A stretch of DNA of 64,000 bases, taken from NCBI GenBank assembly GCA_017512745.1, contig JAFWEV010000098.1, positions 81,934 to 145,933 of the forward strand, written 5' to 3'. The notes below the pieces were generated by a model. That model did not search any database. It saw only the letters and a program-made list of their open reading frames with translations, and was not told where the DNA came from. The number at the start of each line of letters is the position of its first letter. Positions within the stretch are counted from its first letter, which is position 1. This document shows positions 1 through 7,834 of the stretch, piece by piece. Origin of the DNA: Oscillospiraceae bacterium (GTDB lineage: Bacteria; Bacillota; Clostridia; Oscillospirales; Ruminococcaceae). Position numbers and translations under genes: made by a program.

Positions 1-429
1 AAGGAGAGGGAGCTTTTTAAGACTGTCGGTATCGTGTTCCAGAATCCGGCTGATCAGTTCATAACACAGAAAGTGGCTGATGAAGTCATGGCCGGCGCGT
101 CGAAGACACTGACAGAGGATGAGATAGAAAAGTATCTCGCCGACTACGGATTGATAAAGAAGGAAAAATATTCCCCATATATGCTGAGCCAGGGACAGCA
201 GCGCAGACTTGCGGTGCTCTCTGTACTGCTCGGCGACCAGAAGATCCTTCTGTTGGACGAACCGACTTACGGACAGGATCTGAGCTCGACGGAAGCGATC
301 ATGCGGCAGCTTGAAGAGAAAGTCGACAGGGATCACTTTACCGTCCTATTTATCACCCACGATAGGGAACTCGCAGAAAAGTGGGCGGATGACATTGTGA
401 GAATAGAGGACGGCGGATTCGTGTCATGA
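1..429 (+). CDS. ecfA: ECF transporter ATPase (EcfA), C-terminal part
   Basis: The 3' part of an ATP-binding subunit of an energy-coupling factor (vitamin/metal) importer; the 5' end lies outside the window. The reading frame is open from base 1. Visible motifs are the Q-loop (IVFQNP, near base 31), an ABC signature in the variant form LSQGQQRRLAV, Walker B (ILLLDEPTYGQD) and the switch histidine (FITHD). Walker A is missing because of the window edge. The stop overlaps the start of the next gene by 4 bases (ATGA), so the two are translationally coupled, and the neighbour is the EcfT membrane coupler. The substrate-binding EcfS subunit is not in view, so the cargo is unknown. Confidence 0.9.
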   Translation, partial: KERELFKTVGIVFQNPADQFITQKVADEVMAGASKTLTEDEIEKYLADYGLIKKEKYSPYMLSQGQQRRLAVLSVLLGDQKILLLDEPTYGQDLSSTEAIMRQLEEKVDRDHFTVLFITHDRELAEKWADDIVRIEDGGFVS

Positions 430-1175
430 GCAGAATAAAAGTGGAAAAACTTAATCCGTCGGTCAAAGCGATAACTGTGCTCCTCGCTGCCATACTGATA
501 TCCTTTCAGTACATAACTGTACTCAATACGGCGATATTCGTCATGTCTCTGCTGGTGCTGCTGTTCTTCTCGAACGCCAAACCGAAGCGGTTCATTGCAA
601 TATTCATTCCGGCGCTTATTGCGGCGTTCGGTATATTCCTGCTGGGACTGTATTATGCCAGGGGCAATACTACTGTTACGGAAAGTCTGGGCTCACTGTC
701 GACAGATCCGTATGCGGTCAGAGCGGCCATGATGAACAACCTGTCGACGGCGCTGCAGCTGTCGACAAGGCTCCTTGCGTATGCGGGACTCGGTATAATG
801 TTTGCGCTGACTACAGACGGCGAAGAGTTTATATCCAGCCTTGTCCATCAGTGTGGTCTGAGTCCGAAATTCGCATACGGAATAATAGCGGCGGTAAATC
901 TCATGCCGAAGATGCTCGACGAGCTTAAAACCGTCAAACTGGCGTTTAAGGCAAGGGGGATAAAGGCTGGAACGCTGTCTCCCAAAGTGCTGTTTACAAT
1001 GCTTGTAAACAGTATCAGGTGGTCTGAAAGCCTCGCCCTTGCGATGGAATCCAAAGGATTTACAGGCGACAGGAACAGAACTTATTACTCCGTCACAAAG
1101 GTGCGCTGGTACGATATAGCGTGTTCTGCCGTATTGCTCGGGGGAATTGTGGCGGGAATGATCTTATTGAGATAA
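426..1175 (+). CDS. ecfT: ECF transporter membrane coupling protein EcfT
   Basis: A 249-residue membrane protein that couples EcfA ATPases to a substrate-binding S component. It has several hydrophobic segments (about residues 15-75, 108-150 and 228-248). A cytoplasmic stretch carries the two Ala-Arg-Gly-like coupling motifs of the family: AFKARGIKAG near residue 175 and the divergent MESKGFTG near residue 208. Length fits the family (about 250-270 residues). The start overlaps ecfA by 4 bases. It appears to be the last gene of its transcript, since 72 bases separate it from the next gene. Confidence 0.88.
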   Translation: MSRIKVEKLNPSVKAITVLLAAILISFQYITVLNTAIFVMSLLVLLFFSNAKPKRFIAIFIPALIAAFGIFLLGLYYARGNTTVTESLGSLSTDPYAVRAAMMNNLSTALQLSTRLLAYAGLGIMFALTTDGEEFISSLVHQCGLSPKFAYGIIAAVNLMPKMLDELKTVKLAFKARGIKAGTLSPKVLFTMLVNSIRWSESLALAMESKGFTGDRNRTYYSVTKVRWYDIACSAVLLGGIVAGMILLR

Positions 1176-1247
1176 GATAGTTAAAGAATCGCTTACCGCG
1201 ACAGCCTGCGGTGTTCTGAATATATTGTCAGAAGAGGAGGCGGCATC

Positions 1248-1745
1248 ATGGATTTAAGGCCGTTTGAAGGCAAACATGTCAGAGTTACGGACAAATTCGG
1301 AAGCGTATATGAGGGCATATGCTACCATAACAGCGCCGATTACGATGAGCATGAATTCGGTGTGAATGAAGAAGCTATTCAGTTCCCGGGTCTGGTAATC
1401 TGGAAAAGTCTGATCGTCAGTGTCGAAAGTCTGGAAGATGTCGACGGACCGTACGGGCATTTTTCCGCTCCCTTCGGAGAGGTAGAAGAGTCGGCATTTC
1501 AGGAAGGCCCCAGTCTCATCGATGAACTGCTCTTCTGTGAGGAAGACGAGACGGTGATGAGAATGCTTAACTGTATTGAAGATCATTTCTGTATTCGCGG
1601 CGAACCTCTTCCGGAATGGAAGGACGAACTGGCAAGCCTGCTGAAACAGCTTCCGTCGTTCACTGAAGATAACGCCATACTCGAAAAGGCCGACTCGCTT
1701 GCAGAAACGCTGACCGGTGGGGAAGCGCCGGACAAAAAGGCCTGA
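1248..1745 (+). CDS. conserved small acidic protein, function unknown
   Basis: A 165-residue soluble, acidic protein with a clear ribosome binding site (AGAGGAGG, then 8-10 bases to ATG). I do not recognise the family with certainty. The first 65 residues (KHVRVTDKFGSVYEGICYHN ... LVIWKSLIVSVESLED) read like a short Sm/LSm-type beta barrel. The remainder is helical and acidic. It has no signal peptide and no membrane segment. It is followed by a strong rho-independent terminator, so it ends a transcription unit. Its position after ecfT may be coincidental. Confidence 0.7.
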   Translation: MDLRPFEGKHVRVTDKFGSVYEGICYHNSADYDEHEFGVNEEAIQFPGLVIWKSLIVSVESLEDVDGPYGHFSAPFGEVEESAFQEGPSLIDELLFCEEDETVMRMLNCIEDHFCIRGEPLPEWKDELASLLKQLPSFTEDNAILEKADSLAETLTGGEAPDKKA

Positions 1746-1766
1746 AACAACAGATAACAATTTGCG

Positions 1767-1816
1767 GCATCTGTGTGATCCGGACATTCCGCTTCGGATC
1801 ATGCGGATGCTTTTTT
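1767..1816 (+). terminator. rho-independent terminator after the unknown small gene
   Basis: A long hairpin with arms GCATC (1767-1771) and GATGC (1806-1810), plus an inner TGATCCG/CGGATCA pairing, is followed directly by six T (1811-1816). A second GGTCAC/GTGACC hairpin ending in TTTT follows at about 1830-1862. It separates this unit from the suf promoter. Confidence 0.85.
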
Positions 1817-1874
1817 CTGCGGATGCCTGCACGGGTCACTTATTCGGGTGACCGGGCATTTTCTGCGGAAGCAG

Positions 1875-1902
1875 TTGATAATTTTTGCGGTAATTGTATA
1901 AT
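1875..1902 (+). promoter_or_regulatory. sigma-A type promoter of the suf operon
   Basis: TTGATA (1875-1880), 16 bases, then TATAAT (1897-1902). It lies 57 bases before the sufC start and is the only good promoter in the gap. Confidence 0.7.
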
Positions 1903-1905
1903 GTG

Positions 1906-1936
1906 ATTAAATCCTACTAAATAAGTGGGAATTAAT
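1906..1936 (+). promoter_or_regulatory. candidate Rrf2/IscR-type operator before sufC
   Basis: An imperfect 31-base palindrome, with 14-base arms 1906-1919 and 1923-1936 agreeing at 11 of 14 positions. Its core is TCCTACT ... AAGTGGGA. It starts 4 bases after the -10 box, where a repressor would block transcription. The ACT-spacer-AGT core resembles IscR type 1 sites of the Rrf2 family; assignment to a regulator is inference, as no Rrf2 gene is in the window. Confidence 0.5.
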
Positions 1937-1958
1937 TACTGATACAGGGCGGAAGATT

Positions 1959-2711
1959 ATGGAAGAGAAATTACTAGTTATAAAAAACCTCAGGTCCGGA
2001 CTGGAAGATAAGGAAATACTGAAAGGGATAGATCTTGAGATAGGAAAAGGGGAGACTCATGTGATCATGGGTCCGAACGGAGCCGGCAAATCGACGCTCG
2101 GCAACGTTATCATGGGGAATCCCGTATATACTGTCACCGCGGGGACTGCCGAATACTGCGGGGAAGATCTTTTTGAGATGTCGGTAAGCGAGAGAGCCAA
2201 GAAGGGAATATTCATGTCGTTCCAGAATCCGATTGAAGTTCCCGGGATATCTCTTGAAAACTTTCTGAGATCGGCGTCGGAAGAGGTCACGGGCGAACGG
2301 GTCAGAATATGGCCGTTCCACAAGGAGATAGAAAAGAATCTCGGCATTCTCGATATGGACGGCGCATATGCGGACAGAGACCTCAACGTGGGGTTTTCCG
2401 GCGGAGAAAAGAAAAAGGCGGAGATACTCCAGCTCATGATGCTGAAACCGAAACTTGCGATACTCGACGAGACCGACTCGGGTCTGGACGTCGACGCGGT
2501 CAAGACCGTATCGGGAGGGATCAGGGAATATCAGAAGGATGCGGACGCCTCGCTTCTTATAATCACCCACAACGCAGCGATCCTCGAGTCGCTCAGAGTG
2601 GACAAAGTCCATGTGATAGTGGACGGAAGAATAGTGGAAACGAAAGGCCCTGAACTCATTGACGAAATAGTCAAAGACGGATTTGCAAAGTACGAAGAGC
2701 AGGGAGAGTAA
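1959..2711 (+). CDS. sufC: Fe-S cluster assembly ATPase SufC
   Basis: The ABC-type ATPase of the SufBCD scaffold complex that builds [4Fe-4S] clusters in the cytoplasm. At 250 residues it has the usual length. Walker A is GPNGAGKS (about residues 38-45), the Q-loop FQNPIEVPG is typical of SufC, the signature is FSGGEKKKAEILQ, Walker B is AILDETDSGLD, and the switch histidine is in IITHN. It is the first gene of sufCBDSU, 3 bases before sufB. The many [4Fe-4S] hydro-lyases further along the window would be clients of this system. Confidence 0.97.
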   Translation: MEEKLLVIKNLRSGLEDKEILKGIDLEIGKGETHVIMGPNGAGKSTLGNVIMGNPVYTVTAGTAEYCGEDLFEMSVSERAKKGIFMSFQNPIEVPGISLENFLRSASEEVTGERVRIWPFHKEIEKNLGILDMDGAYADRDLNVGFSGGEKKKAEILQLMMLKPKLAILDETDSGLDVDAVKTVSGGIREYQKDADASLLIITHNAAILESLRVDKVHVIVDGRIVETKGPELIDEIVKDGFAKYEEQGE

Positions 2712-2714
2712 GCA

Positions 2715-4127
2715 GTGAAAGACGAAAAGACGGTCATAGAGGACGTCAACCGCGAATTCTATGATTTCAGGTTCGAAGAGGGCGACGATGTATTCAGGGT
2801 CAGCGAAGGGCTGACCGAAGCGATAGTGTCTGAGATATCAAGGGAAAAGAACGATCCGGACTGGATGAGAGAATTCAGACTGAGGTCGCTTGAAATATAC
2901 AAGAGGACCGATATGCCGGACTGGGGGCCTCCGATCGACGGGCTCAATATGGACAATATAGTCACATATGTAAGACCGAATGCCGGAATGAAGGCCAGCT
3001 GGGAAGACGTTCCCGACGATATAAAGACAACATTCGAGAGACTGGGCATACCCGAAGCGGAGAGGAAGTCCCTTGCCGGGGTGGGAGCCCAGTATGACTC
3101 CGAACTCGTATACCACAACGTCAAAAAAGAAGTTGCCGAGAAAGGCGTCATCTATACGGATATTGAGAGCGCGCTCCACGGGGAATACGGTGAGATGATA
3201 AGAGCTCATTTCATGAAGCTGGTTCCGCCGCAGGATCACAAATTTGCTGCGCTGCACGGTGCGGTCTGGTCCGGAGGATCTTTCGTATATGTTCCCAGAG
3301 GAGTATCCGTTGAGATCCCTCTGCAGTCGTACTTCAGACTAAATGCGCCCGGGGCAGGGCAGTTTGAGCATACGCTCATCATCGTTGATGAAGGGGCGGA
3401 TCTTCACTTTATAGAGGGGTGCTCCGCGCCTAAATACAATGTGGCAAATCTGCATGCGGGCTGCGTGGAGCTGTTCGTGGGCAGAAATGCGAGGCTCAGA
3501 TATTCCACCATAGAGAACTGGTCGAAGAACATGTACAACCTCAATACCAAGAGGGCTCTAGTGGAAGAGGGCGGAAAGATAGAGTGGGTGTCCGGATCGT
3601 TCGGATCGCATACTTCATATCTCTATCCCATGAGCATACTGAACGGTAGAGGCGCAAGAAGCGAATTCACCGGAATAACATTCGCCGGCCACGGACAGAA
3701 TCTGGATACAGGGTGCAAGATCGTGCACAACGCACCCGAGACGTCATCCTATGTAAATACAAGGTCCATCTCAAAGAGCGGCGGGATCAGCACGTTCAGA
3801 AGTTCCGTAGTTGTCAACAAAAACGCGGAGAATTCGAAGTCTTCCGTGTCATGCCAGTCGCTGATGGTGGATTCCGAGTCGAGATCCGACACGATCCCCG
3901 CAATGGACATAAAGACCGACAAGGCGGATATAGGACATGAGGCGAAGATCGGAAGGATCAGCGACGACGCGGTGTTCTATCTCATGAGCAGAGGCCTTTC
4001 CGAAGAGAATGCGAAGGCGCTCATAGTCAGTGGCTTTGCCGAGAATGTTTCCAAGGAGCTGCCGCTTGAATATGCCGTTGAGATGAACAACCTTATACGC
4101 ATTGAGATGAAGGGAGCGATCGGCTGA
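2715..4127 (+). CDS. sufB: Fe-S cluster scaffold protein SufB
   Basis: The main scaffold subunit of SufBC2D (470 residues, family length). The C-terminal half has the SufB/SufD beta-helix (from about residue 140, GAVWSGGSFVYVPRGV, to EENAKALIVSGFAENV). Cysteines include those in FIEGCSAPKYN and SSVSCQSLMVD. It starts with GTG 3 bases after the sufC stop, preceded by GGGAGAG at the end of sufC. The stop overlaps the sufD start by one base (TGATG). Confidence 0.97.
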   Translation: MKDEKTVIEDVNREFYDFRFEEGDDVFRVSEGLTEAIVSEISREKNDPDWMREFRLRSLEIYKRTDMPDWGPPIDGLNMDNIVTYVRPNAGMKASWEDVPDDIKTTFERLGIPEAERKSLAGVGAQYDSELVYHNVKKEVAEKGVIYTDIESALHGEYGEMIRAHFMKLVPPQDHKFAALHGAVWSGGSFVYVPRGVSVEIPLQSYFRLNAPGAGQFEHTLIIVDEGADLHFIEGCSAPKYNVANLHAGCVELFVGRNARLRYSTIENWSKNMYNLNTKRALVEEGGKIEWVSGSFGSHTSYLYPMSILNGRGARSEFTGITFAGHGQNLDTGCKIVHNAPETSSYVNTRSISKSGGISTFRSSVVVNKNAENSKSSVSCQSLMVDSESRSDTIPAMDIKTDKADIGHEAKIGRISDDAVFYLMSRGLSEENAKALIVSGFAENVSKELPLEYAVEMNNLIRIEMKGAIG

Positions 4128-5164
4128 TGAGAAAAAAACAGAGCGTACTGATCAATGAGATCCCGGCGCATACCTTCGGATGGCTCGGAGCCAACAGCTA
4201 TGCGACGGACGACACCGTACACGCGAGGGCAATTCCAACAGTTGAGATCGAAGGCGGAGTCGTGCCTACAGAACCGGGCGAACCTATAGAGACGGGAGCG
4301 GGAAAAACGCTTGCGTCAGTGCTGGACGGGGCGGGTATCCCGAAGACGGCATATTCATATATATCCGATGGAGGAATACTGAGACTCGGATATCATGATC
4401 CGAATTCCGACGGAATGGTCACTGCCGACAGAGTATATGTAACGGTGGCAGACGGATTGACCGCCGACCTCGTTCTGGATATCGATCTTGAGGAGCGGTG
4501 CGGGACAAGAACAATAGTGTCCGTGGAGGCCAAGCTAGGCAAAGGATCGACTTTGAGGATATCGGAAATAGAGAAGGCCAATGCCGACGCCGAACTTATA
4601 AGCGATCTCGGAATCCTGGCGGGCGACGGATCCAAAGCGGAGATAGTCAAGGTGATCTACGGCGAGGGAAAGATCATCGACGGATACAGGGTCGATCTCG
4701 CCGGCGCGGAAGCGAAGCTAAAAACAAGAGTGGGATACGATGTTTCAGGAAATGCAAGACTCGATATGAATCATGTCTCACGACACTCCGGCAGGAGGAC
4801 GGACACGGATATAAAGGTGTACGGAGTTCTGAGAGACGATTCGTTCAAGCTGTTCAGAGGGACCATCGACTTTATACGCGGATGCGGCGGAGCGGTAGGG
4901 AACGAGACTGAAGAAGTGCTTCTATTGAGCGAAGATGTGCGGAATCAGACCATACCGCTGATCCTCTGCGGAGAAGAGGATGTGGAAGGCAATCACGGAG
5001 CGACCATAGGCAGAGTCAGCGACGAGATCATGTACTATCTCGGAACGAGAGGACTCAATGAAGATAAGATATTCAGAATGATGGCGGAGGCAAAGATGAA
5101 CGCTGTCATATCCGAAATAAAGGATGACAAGACCAGGAAAAAACTGGAGGAGGAACGAGGGTAA
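4127..5164 (+). CDS. sufD: Fe-S cluster assembly protein SufD
   Basis: The SufD partner of SufB (345 residues). It shares the beta-helix fold and the C-terminal helical motif (NHGATIGRVSDEIMYYLGTRGLNEDKIFRMM) seen in SufB. It is clearly shorter and more divergent than SufB, as is normal in the family. It is joined to sufB and sufS by one-base stop/start overlaps, which points to strict co-translation of the scaffold subunits. Confidence 0.94.
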   Translation: MRKKQSVLINEIPAHTFGWLGANSYATDDTVHARAIPTVEIEGGVVPTEPGEPIETGAGKTLASVLDGAGIPKTAYSYISDGGILRLGYHDPNSDGMVTADRVYVTVADGLTADLVLDIDLEERCGTRTIVSVEAKLGKGSTLRISEIEKANADAELISDLGILAGDGSKAEIVKVIYGEGKIIDGYRVDLAGAEAKLKTRVGYDVSGNARLDMNHVSRHSGRRTDTDIKVYGVLRDDSFKLFRGTIDFIRGCGGAVGNETEEVLLLSEDVRNQTIPLILCGEEDVEGNHGATIGRVSDEIMYYLGTRGLNEDKIFRMMAEAKMNAVISEIKDDKTRKKLEEERG

Positions 5165-6384
5165 TGATCAGGAACGATATAAAAAACGATTTTCCGGTTT
5201 TTCTGAACAACAGCGGAATCGTGTATCTGGACAATTCTGCGACGACACAGAAACCGCAGAGCGTGATAGACGCAGTCAGCAGATATTACGAATACGACAA
5301 CGCGAACCCGCTGAGAGGTCTCTATTCCCTGTCGATACGCGCGACCGATGATTACGAAGACGCGAGAGAAGCTGTTAGGCAGTTCATAGGCGCGGATTCG
5401 GTGAAGGAGATAATCTTCACAAGGAATACATCGGAAAGTCTGAACCTTATCTCGTACAGTTATGCAGAGAACAACCTCAAGGAGGGCGACGAGGTGCTCG
5501 TCTCGATCCTGGAACATCACAGCGATCTGCTGCCGTGGCAGAGAGTGACGAGAAAGACTGGCGCGAAGCTGCGCTTTGTCGACTGCGACGAGGAAGGACT
5601 GATCACCGAGGAAGCGTTCAAAGCTGCCCTGACTGACAGGACGAAGATCGTCACAATGACACATGTTTCAAATGTTCTCGGAGTCAAGAACGACATTAAG
5701 AAGTTCGCGGAGATAGCGCACGAACGCGGAGCGGTTTTTGTCTGCGACGGAGCCCAGAGCACTCCGCATATGAAGATCGATGTAAGGGATCTCGATGTTG
5801 ATTTCTTTGCATTCTCGGGTCACAAAATGCTGGGACCCATGGGCATAGGAGTGCTGTATGCAAAGGAGGAGATCCTCGAAGGTATGGATCCGTTCCTCTA
5901 CGGCGGAGAGATGATAGACTGCGTGACGAGACTGTCAGCGACATATGCCGAGCTTCCCCATAAGTTTGAAGCCGGAACGGTGAATGCCGGAGGTGCCTGC
6001 GGTCTTAAGGCGGCGATCGATTATTACAACAGTATCGGAATAGATAACATAGAGAAAAGAGAGCTGGAGCTGACAGAGTATGCGTTCGGAAAACTGACAG
6101 CAGTACCGCATCTCAAATTGTATGGACCTGCGACCGCGGCGGAGCACCACGGAATCTTCTCGTTCACGGTGGAGGGTGTCCATCCGCATGATATCGCGAC
6201 CATCCTTGATGAGAGCAATATCTGCATCAGAGCAGGACATCACTGCGCGCAGCCTCTTCTCAAGTATATGGGTGTCCAGTCGACAGCAAGAGCGAGCATC
6301 GCGTTCTACAACTCCGAGGAGGACATAGATAAGCTGGCGGCAGCATTGAGTGAAGTGAGAGGAATGATGGGATATGGCGAATAA
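5164..6384 (+). CDS. sufS: cysteine desulfurase SufS
   Basis: A PLP-dependent class V aminotransferase-fold enzyme (406 residues) that takes sulfur from cysteine as a persulfide. Visible features are the N-terminal YLDNSATTQKP motif, the PLP contacts (LEHHSDLLPW; CDGAQSTPH), the PLP lysine in FSGHKMLGPMGIG (about residue 222) and the catalytic cysteine in RAGHHCAQPLLKY (about residue 360). A short loop at this cysteine fits the SufS type that uses SufU. It overlaps sufU by 11 bases. Confidence 0.97.
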   Translation: MIRNDIKNDFPVFLNNSGIVYLDNSATTQKPQSVIDAVSRYYEYDNANPLRGLYSLSIRATDDYEDAREAVRQFIGADSVKEIIFTRNTSESLNLISYSYAENNLKEGDEVLVSILEHHSDLLPWQRVTRKTGAKLRFVDCDEEGLITEEAFKAALTDRTKIVTMTHVSNVLGVKNDIKKFAEIAHERGAVFVCDGAQSTPHMKIDVRDLDVDFFAFSGHKMLGPMGIGVLYAKEEILEGMDPFLYGGEMIDCVTRLSATYAELPHKFEAGTVNAGGACGLKAAIDYYNSIGIDNIEKRELELTEYAFGKLTAVPHLKLYGPATAAEHHGIFSFTVEGVHPHDIATILDESNICIRAGHHCAQPLLKYMGVQSTARASIAFYNSEEDIDKLAAALSEVRGMMGYGE

Positions 6385-6805
6385 AAGTTTCTACAATGAG
6401 ATCCTGACCTATCACAATATGAGCCCTCTGCATAAACATGAACTGCCGGAGGCCAATATGGTGCTTGAGGGAGTAAACCCGAGCTGCGGCGACGATATCG
6501 TGCTAAAGCTGCTCGTGGAGGACGGAGTGATAAAGAACGGGGCATTTACCGGTGATGGATGCGCGATCTCACAGGCATCATGCGACATCATGATCGATAT
6601 GTTGATAGGGAAGAAGGCAGAGGAAGCGAAGATGCTGTATGACCTGTTCATGAAGATGATCAAGGGTACTGTGACGGATGAAGAAATTGATATCCTGGAA
6701 GAAGCGGGAGCGCTCAAGGATATTTCGCATATGCCGGCAAGAGTCAAATGCGCGGTCCTCGGATGGCGGACACTGAACGAAATGCTGTGGGACCCTGAAA
6801 ACTGA
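6374..6805 (+). CDS. sufU: zinc-dependent sulfurtransferase SufU
   Basis: The IscU-like partner of SufS in Gram-positive bacteria (143 residues). Conserved ligands are present: Cys and Asp in NPSCGDDI, Cys in GDGCAISQASCDIM and Cys in VKCAVLGW. The extra 18-20 residue insertion of SufU relative to IscU is visible between the second and third cysteines (GTVTDEEIDILEEAGALKDISHMPAR). It accepts sulfur from SufS and passes it to SufB. It is the last gene of the suf operon and is followed by a terminator. Confidence 0.95.
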   Translation: MANKSFYNEILTYHNMSPLHKHELPEANMVLEGVNPSCGDDIVLKLLVEDGVIKNGAFTGDGCAISQASCDIMIDMLIGKKAEEAKMLYDLFMKMIKGTVTDEEIDILEEAGALKDISHMPARVKCAVLGWRTLNEMLWDPEN

Positions 6806-6810
6806 GCAAA

Positions 6811-6841
6811 AAAAATCTCACTTCGCAGTGAGATTTTTTTA
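6811..6841. terminator. bidirectional terminator between sufU and the serine hydrolase
   Basis: A perfect stem ATCTCACT/AGTGAGAT with loop TCGC, flanked by an A-tract on the left and a T-tract on the right. It can therefore terminate both the rightward suf transcript and the leftward ABC/serine hydrolase transcript. Confidence 0.9.
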
Positions 6842-6852
6842 ATTTATGGATA

Positions 6853-7824
6853 TTATTCTCTTGCCTCCCGCAGCAGTTGATCTTCGAGCCTGAAGAGTCT
6901 GTTCTCATCATCCGGACCGTCGGAGTTTATGAGGATGCAGGCGCCGTGTGTTCCGTCGAGCGAGAAATCCGCTATGCTCCTGAAGCCTACATTGTCCCCG
7001 CAATGGCCGAAATAATCCGTGCCGTCTATAGTCTTTAGATAGCATCCGAGCCCTGTCATGCATTCGCGCCCGTCCTCCATTGTAAACCTGTCGGAACATT
7101 GGGGGCGCGTCATTTCTTTTGCGGTATCACATGAAACGATCCCGCTGCCGCCTTTCAATATGTTCTGCAGATGGATCCCAAACTGCGCGAGATCATAGGA
7201 CGTCGTGACAAGCCCTGCTGCGGATGATTCCGGCATGAAATAGTAACCGTACGGCGACGGCTTTTCATAATACGGGATACCTGCGACGGGAACGGCATCC
7301 GTTGAGAAAGTGCTGGATGTCATGCCGAGCGGACGGAACAGATACTGCTGCATGAAGTCCTCGAAAACAAGTCCGGTCTGCTGTTCTGCGAAGAGCTGCA
7401 GGATCATGAATCCGCCTCCCGTATATCTCCAGTGTCCCGGTTCTATATCCTGAACGAATTTCCTTGTGGAGCAGGGACCTTCCCCGTTCAGTATTTCAAG
7501 AGTAGACGGGAGAGGAGCGGGGTAAGGATATCCTATGAATCCGGAAGCGCTGACGCCGGCTGTGTGAGTAAGGAGACTGCGTATGGTGGCCCTTGCTGTT
7601 TTTTCCTCCGGTGTGAGCAGAGTAAATCCCTCTGTAAGCGGAACGATATCCGTGTCCAGAGAGATATCTCGCTCCTCAAGAAATCTCAGAAGAGCTGCGG
7701 TAAACACAAATTTGCTGATCGAAGCGGCCTGAAACAGAGTGCTGCTGTCGCAGGGTCCTTCAGTATATATCTTATCTATATTGCCGTTCCTGACGGAGAC
7801 GGCGCTTATGCATAATTCTGGCAT
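6853..7824 (-). CDS. serine hydrolase, class C beta-lactamase/esterase fold
   Basis: A 323-residue protein of the penicillin-binding-like serine hydrolase family. The catalytic SxxK is in QAASISKFVF (near residue 35), the second motif is YTGGGFM (Y of YxN, about residue 138) and the third is HCG near residue 275. No signal peptide is visible, so a cytoplasmic esterase or peptidase is more likely than a true beta-lactamase. It begins 10 bases after the stop of the large ABC gene, and its GAGG ribosome binding site lies at the ABC gene's end, so the two are coupled. Confidence 0.85.
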   Translation of the reverse strand: MPELCISAVSVRNGNIDKIYTEGPCDSSTLFQAASISKFVFTAALLRFLEERDISLDTDIVPLTEGFTLLTPEEKTARATIRSLLTHTAGVSASGFIGYPYPAPLPSTLEILNGEGPCSTRKFVQDIEPGHWRYTGGGFMILQLFAEQQTGLVFEDFMQQYLFRPLGMTSSTFSTDAVPVAGIPYYEKPSPYGYYFMPESSAAGLVTTSYDLAQFGIHLQNILKGGSGIVSCDTAKEMTRPQCSDRFTMEDGRECMTGLGCYLKTIDGTDYFGHCGDNVGFRSIADFSLDGTHGACILINSDGPDDENRLFRLEDQLLREARE

Positions 7825-7834
7825 GGGTTCGACC

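Noticed and set aside
6853..7824. A secreted beta-lactamase conferring resistance
   Set aside because: It has the SxxK fold motif but no signal peptide and a YxG second motif; esterase-type relatives are much more common.
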